Below are positions 56,105-64,000 of a stretch of DNA of 64,000 bases, piece by piece. The notes under the pieces were generated by a model, which saw nothing but the letters and a program-made list of their open reading frames with translations, made no database searches and was not told the origin of the DNA. Positions within the stretch are counted from its first letter, which is position 1, and every line of letters begins with the position of its first letter. Source of the stretch: Sinorhizobium arboris LMG 14919 (GTDB taxonomy: Bacteria > Pseudomonadota > Alphaproteobacteria > Rhizobiales > Rhizobiaceae); NCBI RefSeq assembly GCF_000427465.1, contig NZ_ATYB01000014.1:2007570-2071569 (forward strand), read 5' to 3'. The translations under genes and the position numbers were made by a program.

Positions 56105-57433
56105 CTAGAAACTTTCTTTCAGCCATTGCCCCATCCGGGCAAAACGGCTGTTGGCGCCGAGCGCGGAGAACATGCCGCTACCGGCCGCATGCGTCTCGAG
56201 GTCGGCGACCTGAGGGTAGATCATCAGTCCGACGGCCGTGGAGAAGGCCGGGCCCTTGGCGGCGGCCGGCAGCCCGGATACGCCGAGCGGACGGCCGATG
56301 CGGACATTGCGCGCAAGAATGCGCCGCGCCGCTTCCGGCAGTCCCGTCAATTGGCTGGCGCCCCCCGTCAAAACGATGCGCTTGCCGACGATCGGGCTGA
56401 AGCCGGACCGCTGGATCCGGTCGCGAATGAGCTCCAGCGTCTCCTCGATGCGAGCGCGCACGATGCGCGAGACCAGCGCGCGCGGCACGTGTGTCGGCTG
56501 GTCGCGATCATCCTCGCCGATCGGTGGAACCGAAATGATATCGCGCTCGTCGGCGCTGTTCGGGAGCGCCGAACCGTGCACGACCTTCAGGCGCTCGGCA
56601 TCCTCGATGCGGGTGGACAGGCCGCGCGCAAGGTCGGTGGTAACATGGTGGCCGCCAAGGCCGACCGCGTCCGCATGGACGAGCCTGCCTTCGGCGAAAA
56701 CCGAGATGGTCGTCGTACCGCCGCCCATGTCGATCGCAGCGCATCCGAGCTCGACCTCGTCGTCCACCAATGCAGCAAGGCCGCTGGCATAGGGGGTCGC
56801 AACCATGCCCTCGACCGAAAGGTGGGCGCGATTGACGCACAGTTCGAGGTTCTTCAGCGCGGGCCGCTCTGCCGTCAGCACATGCATGTCGACGCCGAGC
56901 ACGTCACCGAACATGGCCAGGGGGTCGCGAATGCCGCGCTCGCCGTCGAGCGAGAAGCCGGTCGGCAGAGAGTGCAGGATGGCCCGATCGGTACGCAGCG
57001 ACTGATGACCCGCGGCAGCGAGCACCTTCTTCAGATCGTTCGCCTCGACCTCCTGCCCCCCGAGATCGATCGTGGCGGTGTAGACGTCGCTTTGCAGGCG
57101 GCCGGCGGAAACATTCACGATAAGGCTGTCGATCGTCAGTCCCGCCATGCGCTCGGCCGCATCGACCGCAAGCCGGACGACGCTTTCGACCGCGTCGAGG
57201 TCGGCGATGACGCCGTTCTTGACGCCGCGCGACTTCTGGTGGCCGATGCCGATCACCTCGATATTGTGCGTGCGTCCGGGCAGGATCTGGCTCTCGGCGC
57301 GCGGCGTCAGGCGGCCGATCATGCATACCACCTTCGTCGAGCCGATATCGAGCACCGAAACGACGTGCGACCGCTTGGAGGGCACGGGCTTCAGACGCGG
57401 AAGGCCGAAATTGGCGGAACCGAACAGACTCAT
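56105..57433 (-). CDS. ftsA: Cell division protein FtsA
   Basis: The 442-residue actin-like FtsA anchors FtsZ to the membrane. It has phosphate loop VLDIGSTKVVCMIG, IDMGGGTTTISVFAEGRLVHADAVGLGGHHVT, and IVLTGGASQLTGLPEAA. The C-terminal amphipathic anchor is RMGQWLKESF. The ATG overlaps the ftsQ stop by 4 bp. It is in the ddlB-ftsQ-ftsA-ftsZ run. Confidence 0.96.
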   Translation of the reverse strand: MSLFGSANFGLPRLKPVPSKRSHVVSVLDIGSTKVVCMIGRLTPRAESQILPGRTHNIEVIGIGHQKSRGVKNGVIADLDAVESVVRLAVDAAERMAGLTIDSLIVNVSAGRLQSDVYTATIDLGGQEVEANDLKKVLAAAGHQSLRTDRAILHSLPTGFSLDGERGIRDPLAMFGDVLGVDMHVLTAERPALKNLELCVNRAHLSVEGMVATPYASGLAALVDDEVELGCAAIDMGGGTTTISVFAEGRLVHADAVGLGGHHVTTDLARGLSTRIEDAERLKVVHGSALPNSADERDIISVPPIGEDDRDQPTHVPRALVSRIVRARIEETLELIRDRIQRSGFSPIVGKRIVLTGGASQLTGLPEAARRILARNVRIGRPLGVSGLPAAAKGPAFSTAVGLMIYPQVADLETHAAGSGMFSALGANSRFARMGQWLKESF

Positions 57434-58359
57434 ATCCGCTTCTCCTGGGCTTTCAGCATCTTCTCCCTCGCCTTGAGCGCGACTTCCCGGCGCTTCACCG
57501 CGTCCGGGGTCAGCTGTACGGTCGTGCGGTCTTCGAGCCTGAGATCGACAGCAGCAATATCGCGCTCGAGCAACTGATGCGCATCTTCCATGCCGGCAAG
57601 CACGCTCATCGCGCGAGCGACATTCTTTTCCGGAAGCTTCACGACGACGCCGTTGTGGAGGCGCAGGTCCCAGCGGCGCCCAGCCACGCGCAAGAAGGCC
57701 TTGACGCGGGAGCGAAACTCCGGCCAGCGGGAAAATTCATCGTAAAATGCGGCCGCAGCCGTCTCGGCGTCCCGGCCGACGAAAAGCGGCAGGCTGGCGA
57801 ACTTGTTGTCCCTGAGCGGCGCGATGACGCTGCCGCTGCGCTCTATGAGGGAGAGATCCGATCCATGCTGCCAGATGCCGAAGGCTTCGCGCTCCTTGAG
57901 AACGACCTCGATCGTGCCCGGATAAATCTTGCGCACCGTGACGGTCTCGACCCAGGGCAGCTCGCCTATCAGCCGGCGCGCTTCCTCGATGTCGAGCGCC
58001 ACCAAAGACGTCGTGCCGTCCAGACCGAGCTGCTGGAGGATGTCGATCTCGGAGGTCTGCGCATTGCCGGAGACGCGGACGTCCTCGATTGCGAATCCGG
58101 CGGCAGTCGTCGAGACTTGCGCGAAGCTCTGGGTGTGGCCGCCGAGCGACATTCCGTAAAGACCCGTCGCCAGCAGAAAGGCTGCAGCGGACACCGTTCC
58201 GGTATGATTCGGAAAGCGGATTCGACCGGCGCCCAGGCTGACGAGAAATCGTACGCCCTTGCGCAGCGGCCGCGGCAGGACGAACGCTTCATCCGCCTCG
58301 GCGACACCGCCGGCCGGGTAACGAACCCTCTTGCCCCTTCTGCCCCTCAACGCAAGCAC
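57430..58359 (-). CDS. ftsQ: Cell division protein FtsQ
   Basis: A 309-residue bitopic membrane protein. A basic cytoplasmic tail is followed by one transmembrane helix ([19 protein letters not shown]), a POTRA domain ([75 protein letters not shown]) and the beta domain. GTG 58359 has GGAGG 7 nt upstream; GTG 58380 is in frame too. The N-terminus overlaps ddlB by a few codons, and ftsA overlaps its end by 4 bp. Confidence 0.93.
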   Translation of the reverse strand: MLALRGRRGKRVRYPAGGVAEADEAFVLPRPLRKGVRFLVSLGAGRIRFPNHTGTVSAAAFLLATGLYGMSLGGHTQSFAQVSTTAAGFAIEDVRVSGNAQTSEIDILQQLGLDGTTSLVALDIEEARRLIGELPWVETVTVRKIYPGTIEVVLKEREAFGIWQHGSDLSLIERSGSVIAPLRDNKFASLPLFVGRDAETAAAAFYDEFSRWPEFRSRVKAFLRVAGRRWDLRLHNGVVVKLPEKNVARAMSVLAGMEDAHQLLERDIAAVDLRLEDRTTVQLTPDAVKRREVALKAREKMLKAQEKRI

Positions 58360-59273
58360 GACGCGTCCTCCACCATCCACCTGAGAAATTCACCGAACTG
58401 AAGGCCCGCATGCTGCGCCATTTCGGGCACCAGGGATGTTGGGGTCATGCCGGGCTGGGTGTTGATCTCGAGCCAGATCAACTCGCCCTCACCATTTCCG
58501 CGATCGTCGAAACGAAAGTCGGACCGGCTGACGCCGCGGCAACCGATCGCCTGATGCGCCTTCAACGCGAGTGTTTGTATTCTTTGGTAAATATTTGGTG
58601 AAACCTGTGCCGGAATGACGTGTTTCGAACCGCCTTTTACGTATTTCGAGTCGTAATCGTAGAAGGCATGCCCCTGCGGAATGATCTCGGTGACACCGAG
58701 GGCGACATCGCCCATGACACCGCAGGTGAATTCGCGGCCGGCAACATAACGCTCGACCATGACGCGATCGCCGTAGCGCCATTCGCTGGAGGTGATCACC
58801 TGAGGCGGATGGGGCTGGTCCTCCTTGACGATCACCACGCCGAAGCTCGATCCCTCACGGACCGGCTTCACCACGTAAGGCGGCTTCATCGGATGCTGAT
58901 TGCCGAAGCTGCGCCGGTCCATGACCACCGCCTCGGCAACCGGAATGCCGGCAGCCTCGGCGACATGCTTTGCCAGCGCCTTGTCCATCGCCAGGGCCGA
59001 GGCCAGAACGCCCGAATGGGTATAGGGAATCTCGAGATACTCGAGAATGCCCTGGATCGTCCCGTCCTCGCCGAATGGTCCGTGAAGCGCGTTGAAGACG
59101 ACATCGGGGCGCAAATCCTGAAGAACCGCTGCGACGTCGCGGCCGACATCGAGGCGCGTGACGCGATAGCCTTCGGCCTCCAGGGCATCCGCGCAAGCCG
59201 TCCCCGAAGACAGGCTCACCGGCCTCTCCGAGGAAAATCCGCCCAACAGGACAGCAACATGCTTGCTGCTCAT
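58347..59273 (-). CDS. ddlB: D-alanine-D-alanine ligase
   Basis: A 308-residue ATP-grasp enzyme joining two D-Ala for peptidoglycan. The N-terminus [78 protein letters not shown], and [24 protein letters not shown] are family signatures. It is first in the ddlB-ftsQAZ run. Stop overlaps the ftsQ start. Confidence 0.96.
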   Translation of the reverse strand: MSSKHVAVLLGGFSSERPVSLSSGTACADALEAEGYRVTRLDVGRDVAAVLQDLRPDVVFNALHGPFGEDGTIQGILEYLEIPYTHSGVLASALAMDKALAKHVAEAAGIPVAEAVVMDRRSFGNQHPMKPPYVVKPVREGSSFGVVIVKEDQPHPPQVITSSEWRYGDRVMVERYVAGREFTCGVMGDVALGVTEIIPQGHAFYDYDSKYVKGGSKHVIPAQVSPNIYQRIQTLALKAHQAIGCRGVSRSDFRFDDRGNGEGELIWLEINTQPGMTPTSLVPEMAQHAGLQFGEFLRWMVEDASCLR

Positions 59274-59522
59274 TCAAACCCCCAAACAATACGCCACTAT
59301 CGCGAAGCTTGCTTGCACCTGGCTGATTTCGAAGCCTCGATTCGCGAGACCGCCGCGTAGAACCACTACAACGACATTATGGTTAATGAAGTGTTTACTT
59401 TGGTTAACTCTCGCCGCGAAACGCGCTTTGGCGACACCCGCCAAGAATCAAACAAAGACAAGATTTCCTAGCTGAATCAGAGCTTTCTGTGGCTTGCAAG
59501 GGAAATAATCTCAAGAAAGATC
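59274..59522. other. Regulatory gap upstream of ddlB with CtrA-like sites
   Basis: No gene is supported here. On the minus strand, reading toward ddlB, are TTAACC-AAAG-TAAAC and a TTAACCAT half-site (plus-strand coordinates 59379-59407). TTAACCAT is the known CtrA half-site form, and TTAA-N7-TTAA the full form, in alphaproteobacteria. Two GANTC (CcrM methylation) sites occur at 59445-59449 and 59474-59478. A 30-codon plus-strand ORF from 59380 has no ribosome site. Confidence 0.5.
59379..59407 (-). promoter_or_regulatory. Candidate CtrA-binding sites upstream of ddlB-ftsQAZ
   Basis: Minus-strand TTAACCAAAGTAAAC (TTAA-N7-AAAC, close to TTAA-N7-TTAA) and TTAACCAT lie within 30 bp of each other, about 105-135 bp upstream of the ddlB ATG. 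CtrA controls ftsQA and ftsZ in Caulobacter; here the regulation is inferred. Confidence 0.4.
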
Positions 59523-59550
59523 GAGCCCGCCTGCGCGCGCAGGCGGGCTC
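59523..59550 (-). terminator. Hairpin after aqpZ
   Basis: GAGCCCGCCTGC (59523-59534), loop GCGC, and the exact complement GCAGGCGGGCTC (59539-59550). A 12-bp perfect stem between aqpZ and ddlB; the minus-strand flank is GATCTTTCTTG, so termination is likely though the T run is broken. Confidence 0.6.
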
Positions 59551-59628
59551 TGTATGATTATGAGCAGGCGCTCCAGCCCCTTTCGGGTGGCGCCGGATGA
59601 AAAACTGCGTGGACGACCCGCTCGTGAT

Positions 59629-60315
59629 TTATGCTTCGTCGCCGACGATCTTCCATACGATTCCGGCGATGGCTGCACCGATCAGCGGTGCGACCCAGAA
59701 GAGCCAGAGCTGAGAAATCGCCCAATCGCCGACGAACAGCGCCTGCCCGGTCGATCGAGCCGGATTGACGGAAGTGTTGGTTACCGGGATCGAGACGAGG
59801 TGAATCAAGGTCAGCGCCAGACCGATGGCGATGGGCGCGAAGCCCACAGGCACGCGGCCATGCGTGGATCCAAGAATGATAAGCAGGAAAAAGGCAGTCA
59901 TGACGACTTCGGTGACGAGCGCCGCCGTCAAGGAGTAGCCGCCCGGCGAGTGCTCGCCGTAACCATTGGCGGCAAAGCCGCCGAGCTGGAAATCGGCTTT
60001 GCCGCTGGCGACGAGATAGAGCACCGCAGCCGCCGCGATCGCCCCCACGACCTGGACGATGACGTAACCGAGCAGGCTCGCCGCCGGAAATCGGCCTGCG
60101 ACTGCAAGCCCGAGGGACACCGCCGGATTGAAATGCCCGCCCGAAATGCCACCGACGGCATAGGCCATCGTCAGGACGGTAAGACCGAAGGCAAAGGAGA
60201 CGCCAAGCAGACCGATGCCGACCTCCGGAAAGGCGGCGGCAAGCACAGCGCTGCCGCACCCTCCCAGGACGAGCCAGAAAGTGCCGAGAAATTCCACAAA
60301 AAGCTTCTTGGACAT
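59629..60315 (-). CDS. aqpZ: Aquaporin Z
   Basis: A 228-residue water channel. Both NPA motifs are present (HFNPAVS, residues 63-65; SVNPARS, 184-186). The selectivity-filter residues F43, H172, T181 and R187 are the water-selective set rather than the glycerol set. Six transmembrane helices. ATG 60315 follows GGGGGAAG. It interrupts the dcw cluster between ddlB and murB, on the same strand. Confidence 0.95.
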   Translation of the reverse strand: MSKKLFVEFLGTFWLVLGGCGSAVLAAAFPEVGIGLLGVSFAFGLTVLTMAYAVGGISGGHFNPAVSLGLAVAGRFPAASLLGYVIVQVVGAIAAAAVLYLVASGKADFQLGGFAANGYGEHSPGGYSLTAALVTEVVMTAFFLLIILGSTHGRVPVGFAPIAIGLALTLIHLVSIPVTNTSVNPARSTGQALFVGDWAISQLWLFWVAPLIGAAIAGIVWKIVGDEA

Positions 60316-60504
60316 GAACTTCCCCCAAAACCGAAGCAAAACGCTTCGCGGGTGAGAGTTCGACAGTATTCGATTCTCGTCAAGCAGGAGATGTATTTGC
60401 GGGCGATGCCCGCAATACGGGAAGCACAAAAAATCCGCGTAAGCGGAGTGCCGGCCGCCCGAACGAACAGGAAGCGACACGCCGGTGGAATATTGCTTCT
60501 CGTA

Positions 60505-60521
60505 CGAACCTATTTAGTTCG
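60505..60521. promoter_or_regulatory. Operator candidate CGAAC-N7-GTTCG
   Basis: A perfect 5-bp inverted repeat (CGAAC, 60505-60509; GTTCG, 60517-60521) around CTATTTA in an AT-rich patch between two divergent genes. Possible regulator site; specificity unknown. Confidence 0.35.
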
Positions 60522-60659
60522 CATTTCTTACGAAATCGGTCTTTCTCGATGTGAAAACTTGCGCTAAGAACCGGCCGCCCTCCTCCCAAGACGGCATAAC
60601 CGCCAGATCGTTTCCTCATGTCCATGGGACAGCGAACTGATCTAACCCTCTGAAACTAC

Positions 60660-60697
60660 GCAATTCCGGACGGGGGACCCGCTTTCCCGGGAATTGC
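60660..60697 (+). promoter_or_regulatory. 5'-UTR stem-loop before the MHS transporter
   Basis: GCAATTCC (60660-60667) and GGAATTGC (60690-60697) are perfect 8-bp arms around a G/C-rich loop that contains a further CGGGG/CCCG pairing. It ends 15 bp before the ATG and just before the likely ribosome site GGAACG, so it may affect translation. No riboswitch family is recognised. Confidence 0.45.
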
Positions 60698-60712
60698 TCC
60701 AGGAACGAACCA

Positions 60713-62023
60713 ATGACAGACGCGACAACCTCGCTGTCGCCGCAGGATGGTGCGTTGCATCGGCAGGCCGTGAACTCCCCTGCCCGGGTGCTGTTCGCCA
60801 GCCTCGTCGGCACGACGATCGAATTCTTCGACTTCTATGTCTATGCGACCGCAGCGGTAATCATCTTTCCGCACCTCTTCTTCCCGGCAGCCGATCCGAC
60901 CTCGGCAATGCTGCAGTCCCTCGCCACCTTCTCGATCGCCTTCTTCGCCCGCCCCCTCGGCGCCGTGATCTTCGGCCATTTCGGCGACAGGATCGGCCGG
61001 AAGGCGACGCTCGTCGCCGCGCTGATGACCATGGGCATTTCGACGGTCGTCATCGGCCTGCTGCCCACCTATTCGACGATCGGCGTCGTGGCACCGCTGC
61101 TCCTTGCTCTCTGCCGCTTCGGCCAGGGCCTCGGCCTCGGCGGCGAATGGGGCGGCGCGGTGTTGCTTGCTACCGAGAATGCGCCGGAGGGCAAGCGGAG
61201 CTGGTATGCCATGTTCCCGCAACTCGGCGCGCCGATCGGCTTCATCCTGTCGGCCGGAACCTTCCTCATCCTCGGCGAGGTCATGAGCGAAGAAGCCTTC
61301 CTCGCCTGGGGCTGGCGCGTTCCCTTCATCGCCAGCGTGCTGCTCGTGATCGTCGGTCTCTATGTCCGCCTGAAGATCGCCGAAACGCCGGAATTCCAGA
61401 AGGCGATCGACAAGCACGAGCGGGTTGAGGTGCCGGTAGCGGCGATCTTCCGCTCGCACAAGCGAAGCCTCGTGCTCGGCACCTTCGTTGCGCTCGCGAC
61501 CTTCGTCCTGTTCTATCTGATGACGGTCTTCTCGCTCTCCTGGGGTACCACGAAGCTCGGCTACTCGCGCGAACAGTTTCTGGTCGTGCAGATGACTGGC
61601 GTCGTTTTCTTCGGCCTGATGATTCCGGTTTCCGGCATCCTCTCGGACCGCTTCGGCCGCCGGCTCGTCCTCGTGCTGACGACGATCGGCATCGGCGTTT
61701 TCGGTCTCTTCATGGCGCCGCTCCTGTCGTCCGGTCTCGGCGGAGCCTTCGTGTTCTCCATCGTCGGCCTGGGGCTGATGGGCCTCACCTACGGGCCGAT
61801 CGGCGCGGCACTGGCAGCGCCCTTCCCGACGGCAGTGCGCTATACCGGCGCCTCGATGACCTTCAATCTCGCCGGCATCTTCGGTGCGTCACTGGCGCCC
61901 TATATCGCCACCTGGCTCGCGACCAATTACAGCCTCGGCCATGTCGGCTACTACCTGCTTGCGGCGGCGCTGATAACGCTCGCCTGCCTCTTGCTTTCGA
62001 GCGAAGAAGAAGTCTCGGCCTGA
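60713..62023 (+). CDS. MFS transporter, metabolite:H+ symporter (MHS) family
   Basis: A 436-residue, twelve-helix secondary transporter. MHS-type signatures: SLVGTTIEFFDFYVYATAAVIIFPHLFFP in helix 1, RPLGAVIFGHFGDRIGRKATLV between helices 2 and 3, and GLGLGGEWGGAVLLATENAP. Family members include proline/betaine, shikimate and alpha-ketoglutarate carriers; the substrate here is unknown. The gene is transcribed opposite to murB and aqpZ, so it is a foreign-looking insertion in the dcw cluster. Confidence 0.92.
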   Translation: MTDATTSLSPQDGALHRQAVNSPARVLFASLVGTTIEFFDFYVYATAAVIIFPHLFFPAADPTSAMLQSLATFSIAFFARPLGAVIFGHFGDRIGRKATLVAALMTMGISTVVIGLLPTYSTIGVVAPLLLALCRFGQGLGLGGEWGGAVLLATENAPEGKRSWYAMFPQLGAPIGFILSAGTFLILGEVMSEEAFLAWGWRVPFIASVLLVIVGLYVRLKIAETPEFQKAIDKHERVEVPVAAIFRSHKRSLVLGTFVALATFVLFYLMTVFSLSWGTTKLGYSREQFLVVQMTGVVFFGLMIPVSGILSDRFGRRLVLVLTTIGIGVFGLFMAPLLSSGLGGAFVFSIVGLGLMGLTYGPIGAALAAPFPTAVRYTGASMTFNLAGIFGASLAPYIATWLATNYSLGHVGYYLLAAALITLACLLLSSEEEVSA

Positions 62024-62041
62024 GCAGGCAGGATACTGAAA

Positions 62042-62075
62042 AAGGCCGCGACGGTCTTCCGCCGCGGCCTTCCTT
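62042..62075. terminator. Bidirectional terminator, MHS transporter / murB
   Basis: AAGGCCGCG (62042-62050) and CGCGGCCTT (62063-62071), then CCTTTTGATCC on the plus strand and TTTTTCAG on the minus strand. It lies between the convergent transporter and murB. Confidence 0.8.
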
Positions 62076-62093
62076 TTGATCCTCGTTTTCGGC

Positions 62094-63068
62094 TCAGGCC
62101 GCGGCCCGGCCGAGGAAATCCTTGATCTCGTAGCCCGGCATGAAATTGCCGACCCGCTTGATCTCCCATTCCAGCTTGACACCGGAATGCTCCATCACCC
62201 GCTGGCGCACGGTCTCGCCGAGATATTCGAGCTCGTAACCCGTCGCCTGTCCGGTATTGATCATGAAATTGCAGTGAAGCGGCGACATCTGGGCATTGCC
62301 GATCATCATCCCGCGGCAGCCGGCCTCGTCGATCAGTTTCCAGGCGGAATGGCCCTCGGGGTTCTTGAAAGTGGAGCCGCCGGTCTTCTCCCGGATCGGC
62401 TGCACCGTTTCGCGATGCTGGCGCACGGCATCCATATCGTTGCGGATCTTGGTCTTGTCTTCCGCGTAGCCCTCGAAGATCGCATGCGTGAAAATCAGAT
62501 CCTTTGCCGCGTCGGAGTGGCGATAGCCATAGCCCATTTCCGCTTTGCTGAGGACATGCCTGTTGCCCTTGCGGTCGACGGCATGGACTTCGACGACGCG
62601 CTCGCTGGTTTCGCCGCTGTTGGCGCCGGCATTCATGCGGAGTGCGCCGCCGATCGAACCGGGAATGCCGTAGTAGAAATAGAAACCGCCTATGCCGTGG
62701 TCGAGCGCCATGGCGGCGATATTCTTGTCCGGGCAGATCGCGCCCGCCTTGATGCGGTTTTCACCGGCGAGTTCGAGATCGCCGAAGCCCTTTGCCGAAA
62801 GCCGGATGACGACGCCGGGAATACCGCCGTCGCGTACGAGCAGGTTGGAGCCCACGCCGACGACCATAACCGGCACCTCTTCGGGCACGAGCTTCAGGAA
62901 GGCGACGAGATCGTCGGTATCGTGCGGCTGGAACATGAGCTCGGCGAGACCGCCCGCACGAAACCAGGTGACGCGATCCATCGGAGCATCGGGCGTGATA
63001 CGGCCGCGGATTGCCCCGACGCCGTCTCCGAGCGAATCGAGAAGTTTTAGACCATTGACCTGTTTCAT
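62094..63068 (-). CDS. murB: UDP-N-acetylenolpyruvoylglucosamine reductase
   Basis: A 324-residue FAD enzyme reducing UDP-GlcNAc-enolpyruvate to UDP-MurNAc. FAD-binding [47 protein letters not shown] (the GG pair near the flavin) and the catalytic Ser in [16 protein letters not shown] 63068 overlaps the murC stop in ATGA, so the two are coupled. The long upstream frame is a continuation inside murC and unsupported. Confidence 0.96.
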   Translation of the reverse strand: MKQVNGLKLLDSLGDGVGAIRGRITPDAPMDRVTWFRAGGLAELMFQPHDTDDLVAFLKLVPEEVPVMVVGVGSNLLVRDGGIPGVVIRLSAKGFGDLELAGENRIKAGAICPDKNIAAMALDHGIGGFYFYYGIPGSIGGALRMNAGANSGETSERVVEVHAVDRKGNRHVLSKAEMGYGYRHSDAAKDLIFTHAIFEGYAEDKTKIRNDMDAVRQHRETVQPIREKTGGSTFKNPEGHSAWKLIDEAGCRGMMIGNAQMSPLHCNFMINTGQATGYELEYLGETVRQRVMEHSGVKLEWEIKRVGNFMPGYEIKDFLGRAAA

Positions 63069-64000
63069 GCTCGACTTCCTGAAATTTCCGCGAGCTGCTC
63101 GGGCAAGGCCGCGGCCCAATAGGTGATGCTGCCAGCTCCCAAGAGAACCACAAAATCGCCCGGCTGTGCAATCTTGGCGATAACGGGCGCAAGTGCCTCC
63201 TGTCCCGGGACATGGCGCGCATCGCGATGGCCGGCGGCCTTGATGCGGTCGACAAGCGCTTCGGAATTGACGCCCTCTATCGCTTCCTCGCCGGCCGCAT
63301 AGACCGGGGCAAGCAGGATCGTATCGGCGTCGTTGAAGCAGGAAGTGAAGTCCTCGAAGAGGCTCGACAGGCGCGAGTAGCGATGCGGCTGGTGGACCGC
63401 GACGATCCGCCCCTGGCAAGCCTCCCGCGCCGCCCTCAGGACCGCCTTGATCTCGACCGGATGATGACCGTAATCGTCGAAGATGCGCGCGCCGTTCCAT
63501 TCGCCCGTCAGTGTGAAACGGCGTTTGACGCCGCCGAACGAGGCAAGGCCCCTCGCAATGTCCTCGGGCTTAATGCCGAGACGCTGCGCGACCGCCACGG
63601 CGGCCGTGGCATTCGAGACGTTGTGGCGACCGGGCATCGGCAGCCTGAGATCCCTGATCTCGATCACCTGGCCCGTCCGGCGGCGGCGGATCTCGATATC
63701 GAAGACGGAGGTCGCACCGTCCATGCGGATATTGTGAAAGCGCACGTCCGCCTGCGGGTTTTCGCCGTAGGTGACGACTTTCCTGTCCTCGATCTTGCCG
63801 ACCATGGACTGGACTTCCGGATGATCGAGACACAGCACGCCAAAACCGTAAAAGGGCACGTTCTCGACGAACTGCCGGAAAGCCGAGCGCACCGCGTCGA
63901 AACTGCCGTAATGGTCAAGATGTTCGGGATCGATATTGGTGACGACCGCGATGTCGGCCGGCAGCTTCAGGAACGTTCCGTCGGATTCGTCCGCCTCGAC
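63065..64000 (-). CDS. murC: UDP-N-acetylmuramate-L-alanine ligase, 3' part only
   Basis: The window contains the C-terminal 311 codons; the N-terminal Walker A part lies beyond 64000. MurC adds L-Ala to UDP-MurNAc. Visible signatures are [82 protein letters not shown] and [20 protein letters not shown]. Followed directly by murB (4-bp overlap). Confidence 0.95.
   Translation of the reverse strand, partial: VEADESDGTFLKLPADIAVVTNIDPEHLDHYGSFDAVRSAFRQFVENVPFYGFGVLCLDHPEVQSMVGKIEDRKVVTYGENPQADVRFHNIRMDGATSVFDIEIRRRRTGQVIEIRDLRLPMPGRHNVSNATAAVAVAQRLGIKPEDIARGLASFGGVKRRFTLTGEWNGARIFDDYGHHPVEIKAVLRAAREACQGRIVAVHQPHRYSRLSSLFEDFTSCFNDADTILLAPVYAAGEEAIEGVNSEALVDRIKAAGHRDARHVPGQEALAPVIAKIAQPGDFVVLLGAGSITYWAAALPEQLAEISGSRA

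Larger units (their letters stand above)
60316..60712. other. 397-bp divergent control region aqpZ / MHS transporter
   Basis: It contains three inverted repeats and no gene: a hairpin with stem GCGGGC-GAT-GCCCGC (60393-60418 with bulged flanks), CGAAC-N7-GTTCG (60505-60521), and GCAATTCC...GGAATTGC (60660-60697), whose 3' end lies 15 bp before the transporter ATG and may fold in its mRNA leader. Confidence 0.5.

Noticed and set aside
59380..59472. 30-aa ORF starting MVNEVFTLVNSRR between ddlB and aqpZ
   Set aside because: It overlaps the CtrA-like sites, has no ribosome site, and low support otherwise.

Overview
The window is GC-rich, gene-dense chromosomal DNA from an alphaproteobacterium of the Rhizobiales. 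It is most likely a Sinorhizobium/Ensifer species close to S. meliloti or S. medicae. Support comes from the two-piece circularly permuted ssrA with tag ANDNYAEARLAA, the adjacent SspB-alpha gene, a long-tailed FtsZ (590 aa) with the ddlB-ftsQAZ-lpxC-bamD-recN-ligA order, and several short palindromic intergenic repeats of rhizobial style. I see no rRNA, tRNA, insertion sequence, prophage, integrase or CRISPR array. Almost everything is core chromosome.

Layout. 1-460: 5' end of ilvI with its attenuator leader (minus strand). 647-3667: a HerA-like ATPase and two NTF2-like proteins. 3735-6104: miaA and serB with overlapping divergent 5' ends, then a GNAT. 6135-12702: a long minus-strand run of thyA, GST, folA, hflK, hflC, DUF2065, an ACT protein and a DegP protease. 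12857-14742: five small probable stress proteins with a candidate RpoE2 promoter. 14925-16545: tmRNA, sspB, a DUF4169 protein and a ribbon-helix-helix protein. 16579-28643: a giant AsmA-family protein, an FAD-linked oxidase, a DUF1772 protein, an RND efflux pair, a Tat-exported cyclase and an AhpD-like protein. 28696-34529: uvrD (with an in-frame repeat insertion), a GNAT, a phosphoribosyltransferase, a diguanylate cyclase and a CreA-family protein. 34711-39815: two paralogous small secreted proteins, cheW with an MCP, and a Sco1 protein. 39976-47679: prmA, an M24 aminopeptidase, azlCD, panCB and a VOC protein. 47742-60315: ligA, recN, bamD, lpxC, ftsZ, ftsA, ftsQ, ddlB and aqpZ. 60713-64000: an MHS-type transporter, murB and partial murC.

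How the genes work together. The 47.7-64 kb part is the division and cell-wall (dcw) cluster plus envelope biogenesis: MurC and MurB and Ddl make peptidoglycan precursors, FtsQ/FtsA/FtsZ build the divisome, LpxC commits to lipid A and BamD inserts outer-membrane proteins. An aquaporin and an MHS transporter interrupt the cluster between murB and ddlB. The 6-12.7 kb run combines one-carbon/dTMP metabolism (ThyA, FolA) with membrane protein quality control (HflK/HflC, DegP). tmRNA and SspB are both parts of ribosome rescue and ClpXP delivery and sit side by side.

The most interesting items are the ilvIH leader, which looks leaderless and fully attenuator-competent; a repeat inserted in frame in UvrD; a family of palindromic intergenic elements; a pair of duplicated DPHNPPGTQN secreted proteins with a tandem-repeat expansion; a probable RpoE2-controlled trio of tiny hydrophilic proteins; and an orphan terminator-like hairpin at 22.1 kb. 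I found no convincing wholly new multi-gene system.
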